DNA of 64,000 bases, taken from Salinilacihabitans rarus. Its GTDB lineage: Archaea; Halobacteriota; Halobacteria; Halobacteriales; Natrialbaceae. The notes below the pieces were generated by a model. The model worked only from the letters and a program-made list of their open reading frames with translations, made no database searches and was not told where the DNA came from. Location of the stretch: assembly GCF_024296665.1 (NCBI RefSeq), contig NZ_CP100762.1, positions 3,162,001 to 3,226,000 of the forward strand. The letters are read 5' to 3'. Each line of letters opens with the position of its first letter. Within the stretch, counting starts at the first letter, position 1. Positions 1 through 8,518 of this stretch are shown here, one piece after another. A program made the translations under genes and the position numbers.

Positions 1-532
1 CTTGGAGTGCGGGGTTGCGCTCGATAAGGTCGAGATGGGCCGCGATCTCGAACAACTCGGAATCGACCAATCCGACGACTTTCTCGAAGTACTCATCGAC
101 CAGTGCGGCGCGTTCTGTTTCGGGTTTTTCGGCGAAGTAGGACTCGTAGTGGACGTTGACGTTTTCGAGGTTGTGGACGCTCCCGATGGCGTACTGGAAG
201 TTCGCCTCGCCGAGAAAGGCGTCGATGGCGTCCTCGTCGCGGGGGTCATAGTCGATCTCGACGGCGTCGTAGATTTCGATATCGTACGTCTCGCGCAACC
301 GTTCGATTGCCGACCGACGTCGTTCGTAGGTCAAATCGAAGGTGAACCCGATGTCGTTGCGAACCTCGATCATCGCGTCGCGCTCGGAAATGATGCAGTG
401 GTCCGAGATACCGATTCCCGAGAGGCCAGCCTCGCTGGCCGCCTCCACCATCTGACGGAGTAAGCGACCGTCAGAGTACATCGAATGGGCATGATAGTCG
501 TGATCGATCACGGACGTATCGGAGTTTAGCAC
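1..532 (-). CDS. PHP-domain phosphoesterase, 5' part (runs off left edge)
   Basis: The first 177 codons are visible, reading leftward from a GTG at 532-530. The N-terminus has the PHP metal motif DYHAHSMYSDG, then GIGISDHC, EIDYDP and IGSVHN, in the order seen in histidinol-phosphatase/PHP-family hydrolases. These use a di- or tri-metal centre for phosphoester hydrolysis. The C-terminal part, with the last metal ligands, lies outside the window. No his genes are nearby, so histidinol phosphatase is only one option; a general PHP phosphoesterase is equally possible. GTG is chosen because it directly precedes the conserved core and the ATG one base further upstream reads into a stop after two codons. 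Family firm, substrate unknown. Confidence 0.85.
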   Translation of the reverse strand, partial: MLNSDTSVIDHDYHAHSMYSDGRLLRQMVEAASEAGLSGIGISDHCIISERDAMIEVRNDIGFTFDLTYERRRSAIERLRETYDIEIYDAVEIDYDPRDEDAIDAFLGEANFQYAIGSVHNLENVNVHYESYFAEKPETERAALVDEYFEKVVGLVDSELFEIAAHLDLIERNPALQ

Positions 533-603
533 ATCCTGTTAACTAGTTGTTCCCTCACCTGTACTTACCGATTACTAACCCTCGCAGGTCGCCTCACAGT
601 CTG

Positions 604-630
604 TGCCACATTCACGCTTTCTATTCAGCA
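604..630 (-). repeat. 27-bp repeat, copy 1 (reverse orientation)
   Basis: Reads TGCCACATTC on the plus strand and ends TATTCAGCA. On the minus strand it starts TGCTGAATA, like the three other copies. It matches the copy at 2020-2046 at 24 of 27 positions. It lies in the 298-nt gap before the lipoprotein gene; apart from the two repeats and a TATA-like box I see nothing else in that gap. Confidence 0.75.
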
Positions 631-669
631 GATCTCGACCGAACTACCGAACTGTTGGCAGGAGGGGTA

Positions 670-696
670 TGCTGAATACAGAGGGTTGATGCAGCG
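670..696 (+). repeat. 27-bp repeat, copy 2 (forward)
   Basis: Starts TGCTGAATACAGAGG and continues to GATGCAGCG. It shares its first 15 bases exactly with the copy at 1458. It lies 39 bp after copy 1 and in the opposite orientation, so the two form an outward-facing inverted pair. Confidence 0.75.
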
Positions 697-794
697 AGAT
701 ACCTCTATTTATTCCACGCCATCCGTGTAGAATCATCCGAACAGTCGATAGGCCGCCACACTGTGTTCTTCGTTCGGCCTCTCCCCTTCAAAAG

Positions 795-802
795 GCTTAT
801 AC
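795..802 (+). promoter_or_regulatory. TATA-like box for the Tat lipoprotein gene
   Basis: GCTTATAC, preceded by the purine-rich AAAAG, lies about 32 nt before the ATG at 831. This is compatible with a very short 5' leader. Confidence 0.45.
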
Positions 803-830
803 TCAACCAGAATACGTCTCGTACATATCG

Positions 831-1301
831 ATGGAGTCACTGACTCGACGCCGCCTTCTTGCTGGCGGGACGCTTTCCATCCTGCCGATCTCGGGGTGTT
901 CTACCGCTGGAACGGAACCCGAGGGCAGCCAGACGAACCAGGCGCCACCTCTTGAGCGAATCCTGCTCCGATCGGACACGACCGAACCGGAGCAAGTCCA
1001 TCTTACGCTCGTCTACTTCCCTGCCGACGAACCAAAGCGGCGACCGGTGTGGACATCATACACGCTCCCCGCTTCGGGAGACGTTATCGAGATCACTGAT
1101 GTGGACGGACGTCCGGGCATCTATAGTCTCACTGCTCACGCCAGAAACCACGGGAACTACGAGGTCGTCTCGTTCGACTCGTACAGCGACGCTATCGGTG
1201 ATGAGCCGGTCCAGCTCGAAGTGGTCGTGAAAGCGTCCGGCGATGTCTGGGCCAATGTCAACCGAGCAGGCCAGGAGATCGCATTATCGGACTCCTCGTA
1301 G
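831..1301 (+). CDS. Tat-exported lipoprotein, function unknown
   Basis: A 156-residue protein. The N-terminus has a twin-arginine signal (TRRRLLAGG), a short hydrophobic stretch and a lipobox, LPISGC, with Cys23 as the probable lipidated residue. It should therefore be exported folded and anchored on the outer face of the membrane. The mature part begins with a Gln/Pro-rich linker. It then looks mainly beta-stranded, with no catalytic motif I recognise. It stands alone, flanked by 27-bp repeats at 604/670 and 1458, in the least conserved-looking part of the window. Only export and anchoring are supported. Confidence 0.8.
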   Translation: MESLTRRRLLAGGTLSILPISGCSTAGTEPEGSQTNQAPPLERILLRSDTTEPEQVHLTLVYFPADEPKRRPVWTSYTLPASGDVIEITDVDGRPGIYSLTAHARNHGNYEVVSFDSYSDAIGDEPVQLEVVVKASGDVWANVNRAGQEIALSDSS

Positions 1302-1606
1302 CACGGTACTAAAGACCATGACGGAAAAAGGACGGTATTTCGCCGCCCGGTACTGAACGATTCGATTCGTCGCTAGCTGACGGGCCTCAGTACTCGAGAC
1401 GCACCCTGTAAGCAGCACTGGTGCCCTCGACCTATCCAAGGGCTGTCAGAAACGCCCTGCTGAATACAGAGGATAAATGCAGCACGAGGATTGTTCGGGT
1501 CAAGCACTCAGAAGAAAACGGGCGGCGAGTAACACTGCAAATTGACCCTGGAATAATCGATTGTCCCGCCGAAGGAGAGTGGTACGGAGAACGACGACGC
1601 CGACGG
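1302..1606. other. Intergenic gap with one repeat copy
   Basis: About 305 nt without a convincing gene. A 79-codon reading frame from 1421 lacks haloarchaeal composition and a fold signature. The only recognisable element is the repeat copy at 1458-1484. Base composition is clearly lower in GC than in the neighbouring genes. Confidence 0.5.
1458..1484 (+). repeat. 27-bp repeat, copy 3 (forward)
   Basis: Starts TGCTGAATACAGAGG and ends AATGCAGCA. With the inverted copy at 2020-2046 it brackets a 589-bp segment whose outer ends both read TGCTGMATA inward. That segment contains a small membrane-protein gene. Confidence 0.75.
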
Positions 1607-1909
1607 TTACCCCCCAATAATAAACTCAAGATCAACGAAGGGTGCAGCGACCAGAATTAGTAATACGAGAATCCCCGCGAAGCGGAGTACGCCCGCCGAC
1701 TGTCGCCGGCTCTCGGGGAGGGACTCGGCGATTCCGGACAGCGCAGTTCCGACGACGATAAATAGTAACCACCGGGTTGCGCCAGCGTCACCGACGCTCC
1801 AGGCATACACGAACATGCACAAGAGGGTGAGCGACACGCCGAATTGAAAGAGTGCGAGGGGGCGACCTTGTGGCTCGTTGAACAGCACTTCGGTGATATA
1901 GGAGAGCAT
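1607..1909 (-). CDS. Small membrane protein, unknown function
   Basis: A 100-residue protein with three hydrophobic segments: about residues 19-38, 47-60 and 75-97. The frame is open further upstream, but the extension (47 more codons) is basic and crosses the repeat at 2020-2046. The start at 1909 (MLSYITEVLF) is therefore preferred. I recognise no family. It lies entirely inside the segment bounded by the inverted repeats at 1458 and 2020, so it could be cargo of a small mobile segment. No transposase is present. Confidence 0.55.
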   Translation of the reverse strand: MLSYITEVLFNEPQGRPLALFQFGVSLTLLCMFVYAWSVGDAGATRWLLFIVVGTALSGIAESLPESRRQSAGVLRFAGILVLLILVAAPFVDLEFIIGG

Positions 1910-2019
1910 AAGCGATGCGTTCCTGCTCAAGATACAAAATGATGTCTCGACGCACTCCTGGTAGAACGTCTGTCTCCCGGGCTTCGCGACTCGTCCGCCG
2001 GAGACTGGACATGACACCA

Positions 2020-2046
2020 TGCCACATTCGCGCTTTGTATGCAGCA
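2020..2046 (-). repeat. 27-bp repeat, copy 4 (reverse)
   Basis: Plus-strand reading begins TGCCACATTCGCGCTTTG and ends CAGCA. It matches copy 1 at 24 of 27 positions. Directly after it is another partial echo, TGCTGAAACA at 2051. Confidence 0.75.
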
Positions 2047-2210
2047 CGAGTGCTGAAACATATCACCAGAAGAGGGTTTCAACGGAGCGGCCTGTTCCTA
2101 TGGCCCGCGCCAGGTCTTCGACGCCGGCCGATAGCCGCGGGACGCTCGATCCGCGGGCGACCGCGCGACGCCGGGCCCGGACGAACGCGACCGAACCGCT
2201 CGGCCGGCCC

Positions 2211-2981
2211 TCAGGCGTTCTCCCAGATCCAGCGGACGGTGCCGTTCGAGACGGCCGCGGCGTCCCGGATGCGATCCCGCTGGGCGGCCACCGTCTCGTC
2301 GTCGTACTCGCTGGGGTCCTCGACGTCGTGCCACCGATCCTCGATCGCTTCGCGGGTCCGGTCGGCCAGCGTCCGGGTCAGATTTCGGACGTCGTCCTCG
2401 CTCCCGACGTCCTCGCTTGCGCCCGTATCGGCCGCGTCCGCGAAGTTCTCGTTCCACGTCTCGTCGAGCCACCGCTCGTACTCGGTGCGGACGTCGTAGT
2501 CGACGGCCTGTTCGACCTCCCGGCCCGCGTTGACGAGCGTCCCCGCGTCCTGCACGAAGTGCAGCGCCCGGCCGGTCTCGATGGCGGCTTCGACGTAGTC
2601 GCCGTCGTCGACCCGGCGTTTCGCCGCCGCCGCCTCGGTGGCCGCCTTCTCGTCGACGGTCCCGCCGTGTTCCCGCAGTCGGACGACCGCGTCGAGGACC
2701 TCGCAGACTCGATCCGGATACCAGCCGGGACAGTGGTACGGGTCGTCGTCGGGGTCGTCGGCGTACTCCTCGACCGTGTCGAGGTAGTCACACAGGCCGT
2801 TGTCCAGTTCGCCGCAGGCGTTCTCGGCGGCGAGTCTCGCCATCCGCCGGTGGGCCGAGGGGTCGGCCGCGGCGACGGGGGCGGGCGCCGTCGCGACGGC
2901 GACCCCGGCGAGGGCGCCGCCGGCCGCTCTGAGCACGCTGCGTCGGTTCGGTCGCGTCGCGGGGTCGTTCGAGTCGCCCAT
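2211..2981 (-). CDS. Tat-exported zinc phospholipase C-like protein
   Basis: A 256-residue protein. Residues 12-40 form a twin-arginine signal (NRRSVLRAAGG, a hydrophobic Ala/Val stretch, then VAAAD). The mature part is alpha-helical and contains GRALHFVQDAGTLVN (His141, Asp145). This resembles the H-x3-D zinc-ligand helix of the zinc-dependent phospholipase C/S1-P1 nuclease fold. Another possible ligand region is YHCPGW near residue 82. The protein is short for the family and I cannot see a full tri-zinc set, so it may be a divergent or inactive member. It is divergently oriented from the membrane protein at 3079. Confidence 0.6.
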   Translation of the reverse strand: MGDSNDPATRPNRRSVLRAAGGALAGVAVATAPAPVAAADPSAHRRMARLAAENACGELDNGLCDYLDTVEEYADDPDDDPYHCPGWYPDRVCEVLDAVVRLREHGGTVDEKAATEAAAAKRRVDDGDYVEAAIETGRALHFVQDAGTLVNAGREVEQAVDYDVRTEYERWLDETWNENFADAADTGASEDVGSEDDVRNLTRTLADRTREAIEDRWHDVEDPSEYDDETVAAQRDRIRDAAAVSNGTVRWIWENA

Positions 2982-3078
2982 CTCCTTTCGACGCTGACGT
3001 TCGGTGTTACTGATATATTAGTCCTCGCATCTTCGGTTCGATGACAAAAATTATGCCACGCGTCCGCCTAGCGCGACC

Positions 3079-3546
3079 ATGGCTACCGCTCGTCCCCGAT
3101 TCGCTTCCGGAATCCCGCCGTCGGTGACGTGGTCGCTGTCCGCGGGCGTCTACGCGTTCGTCTGTGCCACCGCACTGCTAGCGTTTCTGCTCTCCCCCGT
3201 AAGCCGCGCGCTGGGGCCGGGGCCGGCCGGCTACCGCGCGGCCGCGATGGCCGCTCCGGTCGCGGTCGTCGGCGCCGTCGTCTGGTGGGCGGTCGTCGAA
3301 CGACGGGGCGGGCGCGCGTACCCGCTCGGCGCGGCCTCCGGGCTGGCGACGGCGTTTCTCACGGTACTCTTCTGGGTCCTCGTGTACGCGGCCGTCTGGG
3401 GAGCGGGGTCGGTCCCGCGGACGGTCGACGTGGTCTCGCTGGCCGGATCGCTGATCGCGTTCGTCCTCGCGGTGACCCTCCCGGCGGGAGTCGTCGCGGG
3501 GGTGGCGTTGCTGTACGCCCGGCGACGGCTGGGCGGCGAGTCGTGA
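3079..3546 (+). CDS. Four-helix membrane protein, unknown
   Basis: A 155-residue protein with four strong hydrophobic segments, near residues 20-40, 55-73, 85-110 and 122-148, joined by short Arg-containing loops. There is no catalytic or transport motif that I recognise. The ATG at 3079 begins right after an AT-rich stretch (3010-3060) that would serve as promoter both for it and for the divergent gene at 2981. It converges on the SAM-hydrolase gene with a 33-nt gap. Integral membrane location is the only supported statement. Confidence 0.7.
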   Translation: MATARPRFASGIPPSVTWSLSAGVYAFVCATALLAFLLSPVSRALGPGPAGYRAAAMAAPVAVVGAVVWWAVVERRGGRAYPLGAASGLATAFLTVLFWVLVYAAVWGAGSVPRTVDVVSLAGSLIAFVLAVTLPAGVVAGVALLYARRRLGGES

Positions 3547-3579
3547 GGATCGCTGCCCCGCCTCGCCGACCGATTCGAG

Positions 3580-4335
3580 TCACCACGCCAGTTCGACCCG
3601 GTCGCCGACGTCGACGCCGAACGCCTCGTCGCCGCGACCCCGGTTGACCGCGAGTTCGACGTTGCCGTGGCTGCCGACGGTCACCAGCCGCGTTCCCGGC
3701 CGGACGCGGGCGTAGGCCGGTTCGACCGGCGCCCGCTCGCCGTTCACCTCGACCTCGTCCAGTCCCTCCAGCGTCTCGCCGGGGACGTTGGTGACGGTGT
3801 TGCCGAAGCCGTCGACGACCAGTACCTCGCCCTCGGCGCCGCCCGCTCGACTCCTCGACTCCGGAAACTGGAGGTCGTCGTACTCCTCGGCGGGAGTCGC
3901 GCGGTCGAGCGCTTCGAACCCGTCGACGCCGGCCTCGTGGACGGCCGCGGCGGCGGGCGCGAAGACGTCCCTGCCGTGGAAGGTGGCGCTGTCGGGGTCC
4001 TCGTAGGCCCACTCGTAGACCTCGATGTCCGCGTCCCCGGCGAGTTCGCGGGCCGCGGGCAGGAGGACGCCGTTGTCCGGGCCGACGAGCAGGTGCTCGC
4101 CCGCGCGGACGACGAGCGCGTTCCGGTCGGTGCCGACGCCGGGGTCGACGACGACGAGGTGGACCGCCGGCGGGAAGTACGGCAGTACCTCCCGGAGCCA
4201 GAACGCCGCCGCACGGACGTCCTGCCGGGGGAAGTCGTGGGCGACGTCGACGAGGCGGGCGTCGGTTCGGCCGAGGATCACTCCCTTCATCGCCGCGGGG
4301 TACGGCGAGCCGAAGTCCGACGAGAGCGTGATCAT
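3580..4335 (-). CDS. SAM hydrolase / SAM hydroxide adenosyltransferase family (DUF62)
   Basis: A 251-residue protein. Diagnostic motifs are SSDFGSPYPAAMKG at the N-terminus, VVVDPGVGTDRN near residue 70, GPDNGVLLPAA near 93 and the C-terminal FGNTVTNV region. Members of this fluorinase-related family split S-adenosylmethionine into adenosine and methionine using activated water. The start MITLSSDFGS at 4335 is used because family members begin this way; the frame is open nine codons further. It lies 55 nt downstream of nadM on the same strand and is probably co-transcribed. The physiological role of such enzymes in haloarchaea is not well understood. Confidence 0.9.
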   Translation of the reverse strand: MITLSSDFGSPYPAAMKGVILGRTDARLVDVAHDFPRQDVRAAAFWLREVLPYFPPAVHLVVVDPGVGTDRNALVVRAGEHLLVGPDNGVLLPAARELAGDADIEVYEWAYEDPDSATFHGRDVFAPAAAAVHEAGVDGFEALDRATPAEEYDDLQFPESRSRAGGAEGEVLVVDGFGNTVTNVPGETLEGLDEVEVNGERAPVEPAYARVRPGTRLVTVGSHGNVELAVNRGRGDEAFGVDVGDRVELAW

Positions 4336-4390
4336 AGACGAGAGGAGACGCCAGACCCTCAAAGGCGGTGCGGATCGCGACCCGGGTCCG

Positions 4391-4909
4391 TCACGCCCCG
4401 TTCGAGTCCGAGTCGCTGACCATCTGGATGCGTTCGATGCCGCCGATCTCCTCGACGACCTCGACGACCGCGTCCGGGACGAGGCTCCGCCAGTCGCCGT
4501 TGTCGATCATCCGCTCGCGCACCTCGGTTCCCTCCAGTACCTCCCGGTTGAACATCGGGGATTGGCGGATCTCGACGCCGGCCTCGTGGAAGAGCTGGAT
4601 GACCAGCGGGTTGTTCGAGTAGGCGACGTCGAAGTCGGGGCTCATGCTCTGGACGTGGCTCACCCAGACGGAGTTGCGTTCGAGGTCCTCGATGGGGACG
4701 GCGTAGGTGACGAGGTCGTAGTCGACCAGCGACTTCGTGATCATCATGATGCGCTCGCCCGCGGTAAACGGGTTGCGGACGGTGTGTGAGTCGCCGGCGC
4801 TGCCGATCCCGAGGACGAGTTCGTCGACGTCCTCGGCGATGCGCTCGACCATGTTGTGGTGGCCGTTGTGGTAGGGCTGGAACCGGCCGATGTAGAACCC
4901 CCGGGTCAT
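4391..4909 (-). CDS. nadM: Nicotinamide-nucleotide adenylyltransferase
   Basis: A 172-residue archaeal NadM that joins NMN and ATP to give NAD in the cytoplasm. The nucleotidyltransferase signature [11 protein letters not shown] (the HxGH motif) is at residues 8-18. The second ATP-site segment, [15 protein letters not shown], is near 120-135 and length is typical. The C-terminus ends in an acidic Ser/Asp tail. The ATG at 4909 is preceded by a TTAAG element about 27 nt upstream on the minus strand, consistent with a leaderless transcript. It is divergent from lonB with a 162-bp shared promoter region, and the SAM-hydrolase gene follows it. Confidence 0.93.
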   Translation of the reverse strand: MTRGFYIGRFQPYHNGHHNMVERIAEDVDELVLGIGSAGDSHTVRNPFTAGERIMMITKSLVDYDLVTYAVPIEDLERNSVWVSHVQSMSPDFDVAYSNNPLVIQLFHEAGVEIRQSPMFNREVLEGTEVRERMIDNGDWRSLVPDAVVEVVEEIGGIERIQMVSDSDSNGA

Positions 4910-5023
4910 ACTCGAAGCGTCGGGGTTCCCCGCCTTAAGCGTGGCGAGGTCGCCCGGACGGAACCGGCGAAATCTGCGGTTTCGCGCCCCCTGTGCGCCG
5001 TACAGCCACCGCGTGAAGGGAGA

Positions 5024-5032
5024 AAGTATATC
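5024..5032 (+). promoter_or_regulatory. TATA box of lonB, plus a ribosome-binding site at 5064-5067
   Basis: GAAAG followed by TATATC gives a good BRE/TATA pair about 44 nt before the ATG at 5072. That predicts a leader of about 15-20 nt. GGAG at 5064-5067, four bases before the start, can act as a ribosome-binding site, unlike most genes here. Confidence 0.6.
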
Positions 5033-5071
5033 AGTGGCAGTCCCTTCGGAACAGGTACCGAACGGAGTTCT

Positions 5072-7234
5072 ATGAGCAACGATACGAACGCTGACGACCC
5101 TCCCGAGGACGTCACCACGGAGGGGGATCCCGAGGAGGAACCCTCGGCGGGTGACCCTTCCGACGGGCAGGGCACGCACTGGTCCGCGATCGAGGACGAC
5201 GCCGAGAGCGACGGCGTCGAGGACCTCGGCCGTGACGCCGGTGACGACGAGTCGGCCGACGACGGGATCGGCGACACCGTCGAGGACCTCGGCAGCAACG
5301 TCGAGGTCGACCCGGGCGTCGAAATCGACGAGGAAGCCGAGGACGACCTCCTCGGCGGCTTGCAGATCGACTCGACCGCCGACATCGAAGTCCCCGACCG
5401 GCTCGTCGATCAGGTGATCGGCCAGGACGAGGCCCGCGACATCATCATCAAGGCGGCCAAGCAGCGCCGACACGTGATGATGATCGGCTCGCCCGGGACG
5501 GGCAAGTCGATGCTGGCGAAGGCGATGAGCCAGCTCCTCCCGAAAGAGGACCTCCAGGACGTCCTCGTCTACCACAACCCGGACGACGGCAACGAGCCGA
5601 AGGTCCGAACCGTCCCCGCGGGGAAAGGCGAACAGATCATCGAGGCCCACAAGGAGGAGGCCCGAAAGCGCAACCAGATGCGGTCGATCCTGATGTGGAT
5701 CATCATCGCGATCGTCATCGGGTACGCCATCATCAGCTCCGCCAACATCCTCCTCGGCATCCTCGCGGCCGGGATCATCTGGCTGATCTTCCGCTACACG
5801 AGCCGCGGGTCGGACGCGATGGTGCCGAACATGATCGTCAACAACGGCGATCAGCGCACGGCGCCGTTCGAGGACGCCACCGGCGCCCACGCCGGCGCGC
5901 TGCTGGGCGACGTCCGCCACGACCCCTTCCAGTCCGGCGGGATGGAGACGCCCAGCCACGACCGCGTCGAGCCCGGTTCGATCCACAAGGCCAACAAGGG
6001 CGTGTTGTTCATCGACGAGATGAACACGCTCGACATCCGCACCCAGCAGAAGCTGATGACGGCCATTCAGGAGGGCGAGTTCGCCATCACGGGTCAGTCC
6101 GAGCGCTCCTCGGGCGCGATGGTCCAGACCGAGCCCGTCCCCTGTGACTTCATCATGATCGCGGCGGGCAACCTCGACGCGATGGAGAACATGCACCCCG
6201 CGCTGCGCTCGCGGATCAAGGGCTACGGCTACGAGGTGTACATGGACGACACCATCGAGGACACCCCCGAGATGCGCCGGAAGTACGCCCGCTTCGTGGC
6301 CCAGGAGGTCGAACGCGACGGCCGCCTGCCCCACTTCACCCGCGACGCCGTCGAGGAGGTCATCCTCGAGGCGAAACGCCGCGCGGGACGGAAAGAGCAC
6401 CTCACGCTCCTGTTCCGGAACCTCGGCGGGCTGGTCCGCGTCGCGGGCGACATCGCCCGCGCCGAGGACGCCGAGTTCACGACCCGCGACCACGTCCTGC
6501 AGGCGAAAGATCGCTCGCGCTCGATCGAGCAACAGCTCGCCGACGACTACATCGAGCGCCGCAAGGACTACGAGCTGCAGGTCAACAAGGGCGGCGTCGA
6601 GGGCCGGGTCAACGGCCTCGCGGTCATGGGCGAGGACTCGGGGATCATGCTCCCCGTGATGGCCGAAATCGCGCCCGCACAGGGTCAGGGTCAGGTGATC
6701 GCCACCGGCCAGCTCAAGGAGATGGCCGAGGAGTCGGTCCAGAACGTCTCGGCGATCATCAAGAAGTTCTCCGACGTGAACCTCTCGGAGAAGGACATCC
6801 ACATCCAGTTCGTCCAGACCGGCCAGCAGGGCGTCGACGGCGACTCCGCCTCCATCACGGTGGCGACGGCCGTCATCTCGGCGCTGGAGGACATCCCGGT
6901 CGACCAGTCGGTCGCGATGACCGGGTCGCTCTCCGTGCGCGGGGACGTCCTCCCGGTCGGCGGCGTCACGCACAAGATCGAGGCCGCCGCGAAGGCCGGC
7001 TGTGACAGGGTCATCATCCCGAAGGCCAACGAACAGGACGTGATGATCGAGGACGAGTACGAGGAGATGGTCGAGATCATCCCGTGTTCGAACATCAGCG
7101 AGGTGCTCGACGTCGCGCTGATGGGCGAACCCCAGAAGGACTCGCTGGTCGACCGCCTCAAACAGATCACCGGCTCCGCGTTCGACAGTCAGGGGCAGGT
7201 CACCCGCGGCGGTTCGAGCCCGAGCCCGCAGTAG
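5072..7234 (+). CDS. lonB: Membrane-anchored ATP-dependent protease LonB
   Basis: A 720-residue archaeal Lon. An acidic N-terminal tail (residues 1-100) precedes the AAA+ domain with Walker A GSPGTGKS at about 138-145. Two transmembrane segments (about 207-243) are inserted inside the AAA+ domain, which tethers the hexamer to the inner face of the membrane. Walker B ([11 protein letters not shown]) follows near 310. The C-terminal protease has the Ser-Lys dyad: Ser592 in [10 protein letters not shown] and Lys635 in [14 protein letters not shown]. LonB is the main membrane protease of haloarchaea, controlling for example carotenoid-synthesis enzymes. A CAAX-type protease gene follows after 5 nt, suggesting one operon. 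Confidence 0.96.
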   Translation: MSNDTNADDPPEDVTTEGDPEEEPSAGDPSDGQGTHWSAIEDDAESDGVEDLGRDAGDDESADDGIGDTVEDLGSNVEVDPGVEIDEEAEDDLLGGLQIDSTADIEVPDRLVDQVIGQDEARDIIIKAAKQRRHVMMIGSPGTGKSMLAKAMSQLLPKEDLQDVLVYHNPDDGNEPKVRTVPAGKGEQIIEAHKEEARKRNQMRSILMWIIIAIVIGYAIISSANILLGILAAGIIWLIFRYTSRGSDAMVPNMIVNNGDQRTAPFEDATGAHAGALLGDVRHDPFQSGGMETPSHDRVEPGSIHKANKGVLFIDEMNTLDIRTQQKLMTAIQEGEFAITGQSERSSGAMVQTEPVPCDFIMIAAGNLDAMENMHPALRSRIKGYGYEVYMDDTIEDTPEMRRKYARFVAQEVERDGRLPHFTRDAVEEVILEAKRRAGRKEHLTLLFRNLGGLVRVAGDIARAEDAEFTTRDHVLQAKDRSRSIEQQLADDYIERRKDYELQVNKGGVEGRVNGLAVMGEDSGIMLPVMAEIAPAQGQGQVIATGQLKEMAEESVQNVSAIIKKFSDVNLSEKDIHIQFVQTGQQGVDGDSASITVATAVISALEDIPVDQSVAMTGSLSVRGDVLPVGGVTHKIEAAAKAGCDRVIIPKANEQDVMIEDEYEEMVEIIPCSNISEVLDVALMGEPQKDSLVDRLKQITGSAFDSQGQVTRGGSSPSPQ

Positions 7235-7239
7235 CGTCG

Positions 7240-8139
7240 ATGACCCAGTGGACGACGTTCGCCGGTCTGACGGGCGTCGTCCTCGCGTTGCTTCTCGCGC
7301 TCTCCGTTCTCACCCAGCGGGAGTTCGCGGCGTCCGAATCGTCCGGTCGAGAGCCATCGCCGACCGACCGCGTCTCGACCGGGTCCGTCCCCGGCCCCGC
7401 CGCCCCGGACCGGCCGGCAGACGCGCGGGCCGCGACGGGCCCGGACGCGGTTTCGGAGCGCGCCGAGGACGTCGGCGGACCGGGGAGCCGAGCCGACGGG
7501 GCCGCCGGGCCGTCGGCGACGGACCCCCGAAACCTCTCGACGGGGGCGCTGCTGGCGAACGTCGCGCTCTCGCAGGGGGTGTTCGCGGCGGTGTTGTTCG
7601 GGGCCGCGGTCTACACCGGCGTGCCGGCGGCGGCGCTCGGCATCTCCTTCGACGCGGCGTCTCTCGCGAACGACGTGGTCGTCGGGGTCGGCCTCGGCGC
7701 CGGGCTCTACGTGGCGAACGAACTCGGCGCGGCGGCGGCGAAGCGCCTCGGCGTCGACCACGACGAGGAACTCCGCGAGCTACTGGCGCCGGACTCCGCG
7801 GGCGGCTGGCTCGTCCTGTTGCTGGTCGTCCTGCCGGTCATCGCGGCCTTCGAGGAGTTCCTCTTCCGGGCGGCGCTGATCGGCGCGTTCTCGGCGGGCT
7901 TTGGCCTCTCGCCGTGGCTGCTGGTCGTCGGCTCGTCGGTCGCGTTCGCGGCGGGCCACGGGATGCAGGGGACCGCGGGCGTCGCCGTCACGGGGCTGCT
8001 CGGCCTCGTGCTGGGCGCGGCGTTCGTCCTCACCGGTAGCCTGCTGGTCGTGGTCGTCGCCCACTACCTCGTCAACGCCGTCGAGTTCGTCGTCCACGAG
8101 GGGCTCGGGATCGAGTGGGCCGCGACCACCGAAAGCTAA
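7240..8139 (+). CDS. CPBP/CAAX-type intramembrane protease
   Basis: A 299-residue integral membrane protein with about seven hydrophobic segments. A long Pro/Ala-rich hydrophilic loop lies after the first one (residues 25-90). The ABI/CPBP motif is visible: FEEFLFRAALIGAF near 205 (the EExxxR type), then AAGHGMQGTAG with a catalytic His and HYLVNAVEF near the end. These are the glutamate/histidine residues of Rce1-like intramembrane proteases. It starts 5 nt after lonB stops and is likely co-transcribed, forming a membrane-proteolysis pair. The substrate is unknown; prenyl-protein CAAX processing should not be assumed in archaea. Confidence 0.88.
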   Translation: MTQWTTFAGLTGVVLALLLALSVLTQREFAASESSGREPSPTDRVSTGSVPGPAAPDRPADARAATGPDAVSERAEDVGGPGSRADGAAGPSATDPRNLSTGALLANVALSQGVFAAVLFGAAVYTGVPAAALGISFDAASLANDVVVGVGLGAGLYVANELGAAAAKRLGVDHDEELRELLAPDSAGGWLVLLLVVLPVIAAFEEFLFRAALIGAFSAGFGLSPWLLVVGSSVAFAAGHGMQGTAGVAVTGLLGLVLGAAFVLTGSLLVVVVAHYLVNAVEFVVHEGLGIEWAATTES

Positions 8140-8164
8140 GGTCTCCGCCTCCGTTCGCCCGGGC

Positions 8165-8518
8165 ATGTCGACGAACTCGTTCGAGGACGTTCCGCCGTGG
8201 GTGCGGCGGGCGGTGCTCGTCACGATCGTTGCCTACTTCGCGCTGGTGATCTACGCGACCGCCACGGGCGACCCGGTGGCGAACCTGACGGCGGACGCGC
8301 TGTTCGGCGTCGTCGCGATCGGTATCGGCGGGATGCTCTTCCTGCGCGCGGCGGATCGGACGTCGCCGCTCGCGGCGGCGGGGTTCAGCCTGATCACCGG
8401 CGGCATCGCGCAGTTCGCGTGGGTCGTCTCGCGCGAACCGGCGTTCGAACTGCTCTCGACGATCGCCGTCCTCTTCGGGATCGGCCTCTACGCGTACGTG
8501 ATCTGGGCCGCGAGCTGA
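8165..8518 (+). CDS. Small four-helix membrane protein, unknown
   Basis: A 117-residue protein with a short hydrophilic head (MSTNSFEDVPPWVRR) and four hydrophobic helices covering residues 15-35, 42-60, 67-85 and 93-114. It follows the CAAX protease by 25 nt on the same strand, so it may be the third gene of the lonB operon. It is convergent with the alkyltransferase-like gene, and the two stop codons are directly adjacent (8518/8519). No family motif is recognised. Confidence 0.7.
   Translation: MSTNSFEDVPPWVRRAVLVTIVAYFALVIYATATGDPVANLTADALFGVVAIGIGGMLFLRAADRTSPLAAAGFSLITGGIAQFAWVVSREPAFELLSTIAVLFGIGLYAYVIWAAS

Noticed and set aside
1421-1660. A 79-codon plus-strand frame between the lipoprotein and the small membrane gene
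   Set aside because: Composition is basic, unlike the acidic haloarchaeal norm, and it crosses a repeat copy; no motif or RBS supports it.
2019-3044. A 341-codon plus-strand frame over the phospholipase C-like gene
   Set aside because: It lacks any domain, is Val/Arg/Asp-rich as expected for the complement, and the minus strand holds a clear Tat signal and helix motif.
4391-6973. An 860-codon minus-strand frame running through lonB and into nadM
   Set aside because: It is antisense to an intact, motif-complete LonB, and only its last 172 codons (NadM) show protein family motifs. In such GC-rich DNA antisense frames stay open by codon bias.
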